Shown: one piece after another, positions 1 to 8,465 of the stretch
How positions within the stretch are numbered: the first letter of the stretch is position 1
Layout of the letters: each line of letters opens with the position of its first letter
NCBI RefSeq assembly: GCF_016889705.1
Contig: NZ_CP069526.1
Location: 496,001-560,000 of the forward strand
Reading direction: 5' to 3'
Length of the DNA stretch: 64,000 nucleotides
From: Amycolatopsis sp. FDAARGOS 1241
GTDB lineage: Bacteria > Actinomycetota > Actinomycetes > Mycobacteriales > Pseudonocardiaceae
Program-made: the position numbers and the translations under genes
Notes under the pieces: model-generated
Seen by the model: the letters and a program-made list of their open reading frames with translations, nothing else
Told to the model about the DNA's origin: nothing
The model's database searches: none

Positions 1-239
1 CTCAGCCGCCCGGCCAGCGCGACACCGAGGCCCGCCACCGCGAAGGTGTTGACCACCACGAGCGTCATCCCGATGCGGCCCACGGGATCGGCCATGCCGG
101 TCACCATGGGCGAGGAGAGCGCCAGCAGAACCGCGAGCGCCGTCAGCGGCAGCAGCGACAGCCACAGCACGCGTCCGCGCGCGGCCATGCGGGCCTCGTG
201 GCGCACCGAACCCTGTACTGCGCTCCAGGTCGTGGTCAT
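1..239 (-). CDS. ABC-2-type membrane protein, N-terminal part (runs off window)
   Basis: The first 79 residues of a membrane protein are visible; the gene continues past base 1. It starts MTTTWSAVQGSVRHEARMA, has an amphipathic head and then two hydrophobic segments at about residues 24-45 and 58-78. This layout resembles the N-terminus of ABC-2 permeases, but no family motif is complete. Its ATG overlaps the stop codon of the upstream gene (ATGA), so it is the last visible gene of the sigma/anti-sigma operon and is translationally coupled. The function is an inference from topology. Confidence 0.55.
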   Translation of the reverse strand, partial: MTTTWSAVQGSVRHEARMAARGRVLWLSLLPLTALAVLLALSSPMVTGMADPVGRIGMTLVVVNTFAVAGLGVALAGRL

Positions 240-832
240 TCTTGTCCCCCGTCGAGCAGGCCCCGGCCCTCGCTGATCCGGCGCGCGGCCGGCACCGCGA
301 ACAGCGCCGCGATCACGAGCAGCGCACCGATCCGGCCGGCTGGGGCGGAGAAGAACCGGTCGAGCACGAACAGCTGCGCGAACCACGCGCACAGCACCAC
401 CGTGGACGCGGCGGCGACCGACCGCAGCACCGCGGCGGCCCACGTGCCCGCCGCACCGAGCATGAGGCCGAACGCGCACACCGTGGCGAACCGCGTGACC
501 GCCTCGGCACTCGGCACCAACCCGGCCGCCACGATCACCGCCCCGAGCGCCACGGCTGCGCCCAGCAGGCCGAGCCGCCGCGCGAACGTCGTGCCCAGCG
601 GCGTCGGCAGACTCAGGTGCAGCTCCACCGCCCGCTCACCACCGGCGACCGCGGCCGCCGCCACCCCGGCCACCAGCGATAGCACCGCCTGCGCGACCCA
701 CGCGCCGGCGAACCCGCCACCCCGCAGGCCGAGCCCACTGGCCAGCACCAGCGCGGCAACCAACGGCGGCGCGGCGAGGACGTGCCGCCCCGCCCGCTTC
801 GCCTCGTAACGCCACAACTGGAGGTGGTCCAT
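236..832 (-). CDS. Integral membrane protein of the sigma/anti-sigma operon
   Basis: This is a 198-residue protein starting MDHLQLWRYEAKRAGRH with about five or six hydrophobic segments rich in Ala, Val and Leu. A charged amphipathic start followed by a TM bundle is typical of permease-like subunits, but I recognise no specific family. The ATG at 832 was chosen because the reading frame upstream of it has unrelated composition. The gene lies between the anti-sigma-like gene and the truncated membrane protein. The operon may be a sigma-controlled transport module; this is inferred from position only. Confidence 0.6.
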   Translation of the reverse strand: MDHLQLWRYEAKRAGRHVLAAPPLVAALVLASGLGLRGGGFAGAWVAQAVLSLVAGVAAAAVAGGERAVELHLSLPTPLGTTFARRLGLLGAAVALGAVIVAAGLVPSAEAVTRFATVCAFGLMLGAAGTWAAAVLRSVAAASTVVLCAWFAQLFVLDRFFSAPAGRIGALLVIAALFAVPAARRISEGRGLLDGGQE

Positions 833-864
833 ACCTGGTACGTAGCGGGGGAGGCCCGGGTGGT

Positions 865-1020
865 TCACGCGAACTCCCGGCGGCGTTCGGGCAGTCGTAG
901 TTGGCGGGCGGCCAGGACGAGCAGAGCGGGGGCGAGTGCCGAGGGCGCGGTGGCCCAGGTTTCGGCAGCGCCGAGGCCTTCGGTGAGGGAACCGAGGAGC
1001 CACGCGGATTCCGGCTGGCG
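865..1020 (-). pseudogene. Degenerate duplicate of the 3' end of the anti-sigma-like gene
   Basis: The minus strand encodes a stretch ending LVLAARQLRLPERRREFA. The neighbouring anti-sigma-like gene ends LFVLAARQLRLPERHRELA. The preceding residues also match (AWLLGSLTEGLGAAETWAT against AWCLGSLT, IGAAAAQIWGTT) with small deletions. About 150 bases are therefore a diverged tandem copy of the last 50-60 codons of the gene at 1120-2205. It has no start of its own and is probably non-functional, or a relic of unequal crossing-over. Confidence 0.65.
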
Positions 1021-1119
1021 CTGCCGCCGCTGCGGCCACGAGGTCAGGTGATTCTGCCTGGCCCGCGCCGCTCCGTGGTGCCGCGGGCGGTGGTGCACCG
1101 AGGGTGTCGGCGGGGTGGT

Positions 1120-2205
1120 TCACGCGAGTTCCCGGTGGCGTTCGGGCAGGCGTAGCTGGCGGGCGGCCAGGACGAACAGCAGCAGGACGAGGGCGAGCGT
1201 CCAGGGAGTCGTGCCCCAGATTTGCGCGGCGGCGGCGCCGATGCGTTCGGCGAGGCCGCCGCGGGCGAGGGTGGTCAGGGAGCCCAGGCACCAAGCCGCG
1301 ACGGCGGCCGCGGCGCCGACGCCGGAGGACCAGCGGACGGTGCCGGCGACGGCGATGGCCGAGGCGAGCAGCGACTGGCCCAGCCAGCCCGTGACCACGT
1401 CGAACACGCCGCTGCCGATGCCCGCCGCGTGGACGGCGACCGAACCGGCCAGCGCCAGGAGGAGATCGACGGCCAGCACCACCACCAAGCGCGCGACGAA
1501 TACCGTGACGGGTGACGTCGGCAGGGCGAACAGGAGCTCGCCCCGCGGGTCGCCGCGGCGCGAGACGGTGGCCAGCGAGCCCAGCAGCGCGACGAGGACC
1601 ACGCCGGCCGCGAAGTAGCGCGACGCAAGCAACGGGTCGGGGGTGATCAGCGCGATCGCGACGGCGGCGGCGAGGCCGACGAAGCTCAGCGGGAGCAGCC
1701 GGCGGGGCATCAGGCGGAGCTGCCACCAGACCAGCAGGGCACTCGTTCGCAAAGATCGGCGCAGGGCCGGCCTGGGTGCCGCGTCCGGGAGTGCGCTCGC
1801 TCGCAACGGTCGGCGCGGGGTCGCCGCTTCCGGCGGCAGCGCGTTGGCCGCAGCTGCCAGGTCGGCCGGACGCGAGTGGGATTCGGGTGCGGGGTCCTGC
1901 CCCCGTGCGTCGGATGCGGGCGCGAGGTCCGGCTGCGGTACCTCGGATGCCGGCGGCGCGAAGTCCGGCCGACGCGAGCCGCGTGCGAGGTCCGGCCCCG
2001 GTGCCTCGGAAGCGAGCATCAGGTTCGGCAGCAGCGTGTCGAACGACGGCGGCGCCAGCTCGGGCGTCAGGACCAGCGCGGCTTGGCACGTGGCCGCCGT
2101 GAGTGAGCGCCAGGACTCCCAGCGCCGGTGGCAGGCGGGGCACTCCGCGAGGTGGCCCTCGGGCCGGGCGATGCGACGCAGTTCGTCGTCGGTGGGGTGG
2201 GTCAT
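1120..2205 (-). CDS. Zinc-finger anti-sigma-factor-like membrane protein
   Basis: The 361-residue protein has an N-terminal zinc-binding anti-sigma signature, GHLAECPACHRRW (H-x3-C-x2-C), at about residues 17-29. A long Pro/Ala/Asp-rich linker follows (residues 60-140) with repeated P-x-P-D-x-A units, then about six membrane segments to the end. The usual role of such proteins is to hold an ECF sigma factor at the membrane. Its ATG overlaps the stop of the sigma fragment (ATGA), the classic sigma/anti-sigma arrangement. The C-terminal multi-TM half is larger than in ordinary anti-sigma factors and may be transport-related. With its partner truncated, its present role is unclear. Confidence 0.7.
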   Translation of the reverse strand: MTHPTDDELRRIARPEGHLAECPACHRRWESWRSLTAATCQAALVLTPELAPPSFDTLLPNLMLASEAPGPDLARGSRRPDFAPPASEVPQPDLAPASDARGQDPAPESHSRPADLAAAANALPPEAATPRRPLRASALPDAAPRPALRRSLRTSALLVWWQLRLMPRRLLPLSFVGLAAAVAIALITPDPLLASRYFAAGVVLVALLGSLATVSRRGDPRGELLFALPTSPVTVFVARLVVVLAVDLLLALAGSVAVHAAGIGSGVFDVVTGWLGQSLLASAIAVAGTVRWSSGVGAAAAVAAWCLGSLTTLARGGLAERIGAAAAQIWGTTPWTLALVLLLFVLAARQLRLPERHRELA

Positions 2206-2460
2206 GGTGTGCTCCTGCGGGCCGGAGACGGGCTGAGCCGCGCGCTCAGGTGGCGCCGGGCGTGCGACATCCTGCTTTTGACGGTGCCGACCGGGATGCC
2301 CAGCGCGGTCGCCACCTCCGGGTACGAGAGGTCTTCGGCGAGCACCAGCACGAGGACTTCGCGCAGGTGTTCCGGCAGCTCGGTGATCGCTTCCACCAGG
2401 GCCGCCCGTTCGACGCCGGCGAGTACGCGGTCCTCGACGCCGGCGACGCGGCCGAATCGT
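2202..2460 (-). pseudogene. ECF sigma factor, C-terminal (region 4) remnant
   Basis: The last 85 or so codons encode a sigma-70 region 4 helix-turn-helix: LPEHLREVLVLVLAEDLSYP, EVATALGIPVGTVKSRMSHA and then RRHL. The -35-binding helix is present. The whole region 2 (-10 recognition) is missing, because upstream of about 2460 the DNA matches the opposite-strand lanB fragment. The frame stays open to 2804 only by chance. The stop overlaps the anti-sigma ATG, so this was the first gene of the minus-strand operon. A deletion or recombination joined it to the lanthipeptide locus. Confidence 0.75.
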
Positions 2461-2810
2461 GGCTCGCGATCACCGGCAGCCGCCGCGAACTGCCCGCGGA
2501 GTACCGAAAAGACCCGGCGCGGTGGCAACGCCGGATCGACCCCGCAGGTGGCTGGGCCGGGCTCGGCGAAGCCGGCGTTCCCGTCCTGGCCGCGCTGAGC
2601 GCGCGCGACGCCGCGGCCCGCGACTACGGGCGGCTCATCCGCGAGCTCGGCGGCCGTTGTGCGGCACCGGAAGCACGGATCGTCGGCAGCCTGATGCACA
2701 TGACCTGCAACCGGCTCCTCGGCGGCTCCTCCAGCCGGGAGGCCACCGTGCTCGGGCTCGCACGCGGTGCCGTGCAGGACAACGCGAACCGGCGGAGGCA
2801 CCACCGATGA
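2445..2810 (+). pseudogene. Lanthipeptide dehydratase (LanB), C-terminal SpaB_C fragment
   Basis: About 115 codons match the end of the SpaB_C / thiopeptide-type domain of class I lanthipeptide dehydratases: WQRRIDPAG, VPVLAALSARDAAARDYGRL and the diagnostic tail SLMHMTCNRLLGGSSSREAT. A full LanB is about 1,000 residues; everything before this point is gone and the sequence switches to the sigma remnant at about 2445-2475. The stop (TGA 2808-2810) overlaps the lanC ATG, and an SD-like GCGGAGG sits at 2792-2798. The remnant shows the following genes came from a lanthipeptide cluster whose 5' half was lost. Confidence 0.75.
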
Positions 2811-4105
2811 CCGCGTGCCTGACCGACGCCGAAGAAGCCGTCCTGCTCGTGGCGGACCGGCTCGCCGAGCCGGATTCCGTCGCCGAGATCGCGAGCCGGC
2901 CCGACAACGTCGAGCCGATCTACGGTGCGTCGATGTGGGCCCCGGTCGCGCTCGCCGCGGGCCTTCCCGGCATCGCCCTGCTGTACGCCGAACTCGCGGC
3001 GGCCGACGAACGCTGGTTCGCCGTGGCTCACCGGCACGTCGCCCGCGCTGCGCAGCTGATGTCCGGGCAACCGGCCAACGGCCTCTACGCCGGGCCCGCG
3101 GCGCTGCTCACCGCAGTGCACCGGCTGAGCCCTAACTACGGGACGCTGCGCCGGAAGCTCGCCGCCTGGGTTGCGGCGGATCAGCAGTCGCGGCTCGACG
3201 CGTGCGCCGCGCGCACCGAACCCGGCGTCTCGTGGGCGCACTACGACGTGATCAACGGCCTGTCCGGAACCGCCCGGCTGCTGCTGGACGTCGGCGAAAC
3301 CGGCGTGGTCGAGAGCACGTTGCGGTACCTGGTGCAGCTGACCGAACCGATCACCGTGGACGGACGCACCGTACCCGGCTGGTGGATCCCGTCGGAGCTG
3401 CAGCCGGTCGCCGAAGACGCCCGCCGGTACCCGCGCGGCGACTTCAACCTCGGCCTGGCTCACGGGATCCCCGGCCCGCTCGCGTTGTTCGCCGCGGCGC
3501 TCGAACGCGACGTGGAAGTGCCCGGACAGCGTGCTGCCATGCGGCGCATCGGATCTTGGCTGCTCGCCCGGCGCCGCACCGGCGAGGCGGGCGCATTCTG
3601 GCCGTGCCGGCTCGGCTGGGACGAGGAACTCTCACCCGCCGCCGACGTGTTCACCCGTGAGGCGTGGTGTTACGGCGCTCCCGGCGTGGCGGCCGCGCTC
3701 CACCGGGCCGGCGCGGTGCTGGGCGAAGCCGGGTGGTGCGCCGCCGCAGTCGGTGCGTTGCGCGCCGTCCTGGCCCGCGACGAACAGTCGTGGCGGCTCG
3801 ACGGCCCGACCGTCTGCCACGGCTACGCCGGCCTGCTCCAGATCCTGCGCCGCGTCGGCACCGCGGCCGGCGACCCGGTGCTGCTCGGCGGCTGCGCCCG
3901 GCTGACTGCCCGGGTGCTGTCGTTCGCCGACCCGGCCGCCCCGTTCGTCTTCCCCCACCTCGTGCCGGATTCGCCGCGGGGCTGGCTGGACGCGACGGGT
4001 TACCGGCGGCTGAACGTCGCCGGAATGCTCGAAGGCGCGGCCGGCGTGGCCTGCGCCCTGATGCCCGCGGCGGGTGCGTGGGACACCGCCCTGATGCTGA
4101 CCTGA
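2807..4105 (+). CDS. lanC: LanC-type lanthipeptide cyclase
   Basis: The 432-residue protein has the LanC alpha-toroid signature motifs: GLAHGIPG, WCYGAPG (Cys288) and VCHGYAG (Cys337-His338). The two Cys and one His are the zinc ligands that activate substrate cysteine thiols for Michael addition to dehydroalanine or dehydrobutyrine. Its length matches the family. Translation is coupled to the lanB remnant by an ATGA overlap. The reading frame and zinc site are intact, but the dehydratase is truncated and no precursor gene is visible, so activity would need partners elsewhere in the genome. Confidence 0.85.
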   Translation: MTACLTDAEEAVLLVADRLAEPDSVAEIASRPDNVEPIYGASMWAPVALAAGLPGIALLYAELAAADERWFAVAHRHVARAAQLMSGQPANGLYAGPAALLTAVHRLSPNYGTLRRKLAAWVAADQQSRLDACAARTEPGVSWAHYDVINGLSGTARLLLDVGETGVVESTLRYLVQLTEPITVDGRTVPGWWIPSELQPVAEDARRYPRGDFNLGLAHGIPGPLALFAAALERDVEVPGQRAAMRRIGSWLLARRRTGEAGAFWPCRLGWDEELSPAADVFTREAWCYGAPGVAAALHRAGAVLGEAGWCAAAVGALRAVLARDEQSWRLDGPTVCHGYAGLLQILRRVGTAAGDPVLLGGCARLTARVLSFADPAAPFVFPHLVPDSPRGWLDATGYRRLNVAGMLEGAAGVACALMPAAGAWDTALMLT

Positions 4106-4115
4106 GGAGGTCGCC

Positions 4116-4663
4116 ATGCCCGCCTTACCGGAAAAACTCCTGCTCGGCGTGAGCGGTTCGGTCGCGGTGCTGAGCCTGCCCGGCTACCTGCACGCGTTCC
4201 GCACCGCTGGGGTGCGCCAGATCGTCGCCGTGCTCACCAGGACCGCGGCGCGTTTCCTGCCGCCGAGCAGCCTCGCCGTGCTGTGCGATCGCGTCTGCAC
4301 CGACGAGGATCGGGCGGGCACGTCGCGCTCGGCTGGTGGGCCGACCGCGCGCTGATCCTGCCCGCCACGGCGAACCTGCTCGGCACCGTTGCCCACGGCC
4401 TCGCGCCCACCCTGCTCACCACGACCGTGCTGGGCGCCGACTGCCCGGTCACCTTCGCGCCGGCGATGAACCCGGTGATGTGGCAGCGGCCCGCGGTGCA
4501 GCGCAACGTCGCGCTGCTGCGCGAGGACGGCCACGACGTCGTCGACCCGATCCCGGGCACCGCCTACGAGGTGGCGAGCCGCGCGATCGTGCCGAGCATC
4601 GTCGTGCCGCCGGCCGAAGTGCTGCTGGAGCGGCTGGGCGCGGTGGCGGAGGTGCCGGCATGA
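4116..4663 (+). pseudogene. lanD: LanD-type flavoprotein (cysteine decarboxylase family), frameshifted
   Basis: A consensus AGGAGG precedes the ATG at 4116. The first frame encodes LLGVSGSVAVLSLPGYLHAF, the flavoprotein (EpiD/PPC decarboxylase) start. From about 4310 the frame changes and encodes GWWADRALILPATANLLGT and FAPAMNPVMW, the conserved PATAN and PAMN motifs. Adding one G to the GGG at about 4310 joins the halves. EpiD-type enzymes oxidatively decarboxylate the C-terminal Cys of a lanthipeptide to form AviCys. The stop overlaps the next ATG. It could be a live gene with a sequencing error or a true pseudogene. Confidence 0.75.
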
Positions 4664-5557
4664 CGCCCGCGTTCGACGTGCGTGACCTCGTGGTCACCTA
4701 CGGCGGGCGGACCGCCGTCGACGGGGTGTCGCTCGGTGCGCAGCCCGGCGAGATCGTCGCGCTGCTCGGCCCGAACGGCGCCGGGAAGTCCACTCTGCTC
4801 AAAGCGCTGTCCACCGCCGGACTCCGACCGGATCGAGGTGTTCGGGCACGACACAGCGGTGGATCCCGTCGCCGTGCGGCGGCGGATCGGCATGGTCTTC
4901 CAGGAGCAGACACTCGACCCCGATCTGCCGGTGGAACGCAACCTCTGGTTCCACGCCCGCCTCTTCGGGCTGTCGCGGGCACAAGCGCGAGCGCGCATCG
5001 ACGACGTGCTGCACCAGTTCGACCTGGCCGACCGGCGCGCCGACCCCGTCGAACAGCTCTCCGGCGGGCTCGCGCGCCGGTTGGAGATCGCGCGGGCCTT
5101 GCTGCACCGCCCCGGCCTGGTCATCCTCGACGAGCCGACGACCGGCCTCGACCCCGACGTCCGCCGGGCGCTGTGGGCTGACCTTCGCCGGCTGCGTGAC
5201 GAGGAGCGCGTGACCGTCCTGTACGCCACGCATTATCTGGCCGAGGCCGAGCTCGCCGACCAGGTGGCGATCATCCACAACGGACTCCTGGTGCGCGGCG
5301 GTTCGCCCGCCGTGCTCAAGGCCGAGCTGGCGGCGACCGCGTTGCGCCTGTCCACTGCGGACGACGTCGTGGCCGAAGCCGAGCTCATCCGCGCGGGCTT
5401 CGATGCGTCGTCCACAACGGACGGTTTGCTGGTGCGGTGCGCACAGCCTGAACGGCGGATCGCCGAGGTCGTGCGGGCGGTCACCGTGCCGGTCACCGAG
5501 GTGGCCCTGCGGGAGCCCTCGCTGGACGACGTCTACTTCGCCACCACCGAATCCTGA
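4660..5557 (+). pseudogene. ABC transporter ATPase (DrrA-like), frameshifted
   Basis: Frame one carries the N-terminal part with Walker A LLGPNGAGKSTLLK. From about 4815 a second frame carries the rest: RIEVFGHDT, Q-loop VFQEQTLDPDLP, signature LSGGLARRLEIARALL, Walker B LVILDEPTTGLDP and the switch region YATHYLAEAE. The shift is one extra or two missing bases in the repetitive stretch CCGGACTCCGACCGGA. With the permease immediately downstream this is a two-component exporter, presumably for the lanthipeptide or for self-protection. As read it would be truncated just after Walker A. Confidence 0.75.
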
Positions 5558-5568
5558 GGGCGGACACC

Positions 5569-6378
5569 ATGACTGTGCAGGAAATCCGCGTGCCCGTCCC
5601 GGCGACGGCGGAGTCCGCTCGGGCGCCGTGGGCTGAGTTCTCCCGCGCGCTGGCCGTGGTTGCCGGGCGTGATCTGTACCGGCAGGCCCGCCATCCCGGC
5701 ACGCTCGTCGCGCAAGCCGTGCAGGTGGTGTTCTTCCTGCTCGTCTACGCGGTCGGGTTCGACGGCATGATCGGCTCGGTCGACGGCGTGCCGTTCAGCG
5801 CGTATGTGTTTCCCGGCATCATCGCGATCCAGGTCGTGACGCTCGGGGTGACGTCCGGGCTGAGCTACGCGTTCGACCGCGAGTACGGCGCGCTGCGGGA
5901 GATGCTGGTGGCGCCGGTCCCGCGACTGTGCCTGCCGCTGGGCAAGGTCTTCGCGACGGCCGTGACCGCCGGTGCGCAGAGCGCGGTCATGCTGGTTTTC
6001 GCGCCGCTGCTGGGCATGCGGCTCACGCCACTGTCCTATCCGGTCGGGGTGGTGTCGTTCACGCTGGTCGGCGCGATCTTCGGTCTGTTCGGCGCGTTCC
6101 TCGCCACGGTGATCACCCGGGTGCAGACGCTGCAGAGCGCCGTGCAGCTGGCGATGTACCCGCTGCTGTTCCTGTCCGGCTCGGTGTTCCGCCCGGACGG
6201 CGGGCCGTCGTGGCTCTCGGCCGCCCTGAAGGTCAACCCGATGACGTACGCGGTCGACGGCGTGCGTCACCTGCTGGTGCCGGGCGGCGGGGCGCTGCCG
6301 TGGTGGCTCGATCTGGCCGTGACCGGGGGACTGGCCGTGGTCTTCGCGGTGCTGCTTCGGCTGCGGGTGGGACGGTGA
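5569..6378 (+). CDS. ABC-2 family permease (DrrB-like)
   Basis: This is a 269-residue integral membrane protein with a soluble N-terminus of about 50 residues and six TM segments. The segment FLSGSVFRPDGGPSWLSAAL followed by NPMTYAVDGVR is typical of the drug/antibiotic exporter permeases of the DrrB type. It follows the ATPase gene by 11 bases and overlaps the next start codon (GTGA), so the genes form one operon. Export of a peptide product is inferred from the LanC/LanD context. Confidence 0.8.
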   Translation: MTVQEIRVPVPATAESARAPWAEFSRALAVVAGRDLYRQARHPGTLVAQAVQVVFFLLVYAVGFDGMIGSVDGVPFSAYVFPGIIAIQVVTLGVTSGLSYAFDREYGALREMLVAPVPRLCLPLGKVFATAVTAGAQSAVMLVFAPLLGMRLTPLSYPVGVVSFTLVGAIFGLFGAFLATVITRVQTLQSAVQLAMYPLLFLSGSVFRPDGGPSWLSAALKVNPMTYAVDGVRHLLVPGGGALPWWLDLAVTGGLAVVFAVLLRLRVGR

Positions 6379-7541
6379 CCTCGCGCGACTGGCTCGAAGC
6401 GCACCTCGAATGGTTCGCTCCCGCGCTGTGGAACGAATTCCTGCCGGCGCGGCCGTTCGGCGGTGGGCCGCTGCTGGAGCTGCTGATCCTGTGCGACGAG
6501 GTGCCCGGGCTCGCCGTCACCGGTCCCGCGCTCGAGCTGGCCGACCGCCTGACTGCGGCGCCGGAGTTCCGCGCCGGGCTCTACCGCGGCGACGCGTACT
6601 TCACCTACCACGTCTGGCTGCTCGTGCTGATGGACCGGCTCGGCGCTCGTCGCCCTGAGCTGCTGGCCGCGGCGCAGGGGCTGCTCGACGCGGGTGTGCG
6701 GCCGAACCAGGACGGGATCGGCGCACTGGAACTGAGGTACGTCACGGACCTCGGCGGGCTCGCGAACCCGCACCTGCCGTCCGCCCGGCGCCTGTACGAC
6801 CGCTGGCGCGAAGGACAGCACCTCGACCCCTTCCGCATGACCGACGCCGACTGCTACGCCCTGACCCACGCGGTCTTCTACGGCACGGCGTTCGGCCGCA
6901 CCACGATCCCTCCGGACCCGGCGCTGACTGGGGCAACCCGGCTCATGCTGGCCGCCCATCTCGCCCGAGGCGACCTCGACCTGGGCGCGGAACTCTTCCA
7001 CACCGCCCTGCTGACCGGCGCGTCGAGCGAGCCCGCGCGGCAGCGGCTGGCCACCGCCGCGCGGGACGGCGGCGCGGTCGCCGGCCCGCTCCACGATCCG
7101 GCCGTCGCGGCCCGGCTGACCGGTCGCAAAGCCGACGCCTACGAGTTCGGGACGTGTTACCACACCACGCTCGTCACCGAACTCGCCCTCGCGGCGCCGG
7201 TGTCCGGCGAACCGATGCCCGAGCCGGGACCGATCGAAGACCTGGTGTTGGCGTTCCGGCGCGGCGACCTGAGCCGGACCGCGACCCTGCTGTCCGGCGT
7301 CGCGTACGAAGGCCGACGCGACCCCGCCGTCGTCGCCGCGGGACGGCACTTGCGCGCCCAGCGACAACCCGACGGCAGCTTCGGCATCCCACCCGATGCC
7401 GAGCGGACGGCGTTGTGCGAGGTCGCGTTGGAGCGGTTCGACGTCGCCGGTGGTGCCGTGCGCGACGAGCCCTCGGCCGTGGTGGACGGAGTGGACGGGC
7501 TGGGTGGCCTGGGTGCGCCGACGAAGGCGGGCAGCTCGTAG
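6375..7541 (+). CDS. Conserved protein of unknown function linked to the lanthipeptide remnant
   Basis: The 388-residue soluble protein starts at a GTG overlapping the permease stop (GTGA). It is Ala/Leu-rich and helical, beginning VTSRDWLEAHLEWFAPALWNE, and contains DADCYALTHAVFYGTAFG and AYEFGTCYHTTLVTELAL. It resembles the DUF6895-type proteins of actinobacteria, named from memory and not verified. The repeated Leu/Ala helices suggest an alpha-helical toroid or repeat fold. Strict coupling to the exporter suggests a role in maturation or immunity, which is inference only. Confidence 0.6.
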   Translation: MTSRDWLEAHLEWFAPALWNEFLPARPFGGGPLLELLILCDEVPGLAVTGPALELADRLTAAPEFRAGLYRGDAYFTYHVWLLVLMDRLGARRPELLAAAQGLLDAGVRPNQDGIGALELRYVTDLGGLANPHLPSARRLYDRWREGQHLDPFRMTDADCYALTHAVFYGTAFGRTTIPPDPALTGATRLMLAAHLARGDLDLGAELFHTALLTGASSEPARQRLATAARDGGAVAGPLHDPAVAARLTGRKADAYEFGTCYHTTLVTELALAAPVSGEPMPEPGPIEDLVLAFRRGDLSRTATLLSGVAYEGRRDPAVVAAGRHLRAQRQPDGSFGIPPDAERTALCEVALERFDVAGGAVRDEPSAVVDGVDGLGGLGAPTKAGSS

Positions 7542-7641
7542 CCGGCCGGATGTGCAGGAGTGGTAACGATCGGGCAATTTACCCGATAAGGCGTGCGCCG
7601 AGCCGTATGGTCTCGGTTCTCAACGTAGAAAGGTGTCACCT

Positions 7642-8106
7642 GTGAGCACGCCCGACAACCGTGAGCAGTACCAGCAGTACCCGGCTGGCCAGAGTGAGCC
7701 GTTCGCCGCTCCGCCGGCCGGTGGCGGTTACGGGCAGCCGGTGGTTGCGCCGCGCAACGGGTTCGGCGTCACGGCGCTCGTGCTGGGCATTCTGGCGCTC
7801 GTGCTGTGCTGGACCGTGTGGGGCGGCATCGTCCTCGGCGTCCTCGCGTTGGTCTTCGGCATTCTCGGCGTGAAGCGCGCCAACCGCCGCGAGGCCACCA
7901 ACAAGGGCGTCGCCGTCTCGGGCATCGTCACCGGCAGCATCGGCCTGGTCATCGGGGTGATTCTCGTCGTGCTGGTCGGCTCGATCTTCGCGATGTTCGG
8001 GAGCCAGCTCAGCGACCTGCAGGACTGCTTGAAGCAGGCCGGCAGCGACCAGTCGCAGGTGCAGCAGTGCGAGCAGCAGTTCAGCGACGGCGTGCAGAAG
8101 CGCTGA
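7642..8106 (+). CDS. DUF4190-type small membrane protein
   Basis: About 154 residues. A Gln/Pro/Gly-rich cytoplasmic N-terminus (residues 1-40) precedes two hydrophobic segments, GFGVTALVLGILALVLCWTV and a second centred on IVTGSIGLVIGVILVVLVGS. The short loop KRANRREATNKGVAVSGIVT between them is the DUF4190 hallmark. A Gln/Cys-rich tail follows. The GTG at 7642 is preferred over the GTG at 7633 because GAAAGG at 7628-7633 is then correctly spaced. The function of the family is unknown. Confidence 0.75.
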   Translation: MSTPDNREQYQQYPAGQSEPFAAPPAGGGYGQPVVAPRNGFGVTALVLGILALVLCWTVWGGIVLGVLALVFGILGVKRANRREATNKGVAVSGIVTGSIGLVIGVILVVLVGSIFAMFGSQLSDLQDCLKQAGSDQSQVQQCEQQFSDGVQKR

Positions 8107-8227
8107 TCAACCCGCGAAGGTGGCACCCGGCGCGGGTCCGGCGGATCGGCCGGCACCGCCACCTCGCCCGGCGTGGCGGTGCCGAAGCCGAAAGCCTTCG
8201 TGATCGGCACGGTGCCCCCAGGCCCAG

Positions 8228-8261
8228 AACGGCAGGAGGAGTTCTCACTCTTCCTGCCGTT
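8228..8261 (+). terminator. Probable intrinsic terminator
   Basis: Inverted repeat AACGGCAGGAGGAG - TTCTCA - CTCTTCCTGCCGTT with one bulge/mismatch, 120 bases after the DUF4190 gene. The long GC stem fits an actinobacterial terminator. No other coding signal is seen between 8107 and 8465, apart from AT-richer DNA near 8380-8420 that probably holds the next promoter. Confidence 0.55.
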
Positions 8262-8465
8262 TCCGTTGGTCTGGACCCTCACTCCGACCGATAGCGTCGC
8301 CCGAGTGGGCAATCCGGCCACCGGAGGACCAGCACGATCACCGGCTCCGCCGGAGCAGTCCCATCACCTGGTCGTGTCTGGTTTCGAAACATTGAACAAC
8401 AGTAGGTAATCTTCCTTAACGGGAAGCGGGGAGCCGCTTCGACCACCGGCTGCCGGAGGGCTTCG

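Noticed and set aside
236..2143. A 635-codon minus-strand open frame across the anti-sigma and membrane genes
   Set aside because: Only its last 198 codons encode a sensible membrane protein; the rest is Arg/Pro-rich antiphase reading of the anti-sigma-like gene.
2202..2804. A 200-residue minus-strand protein containing sigma region 4
   Set aside because: Its N-terminal half is the antisense of the LanB C-terminal fragment, so the open frame is accidental.
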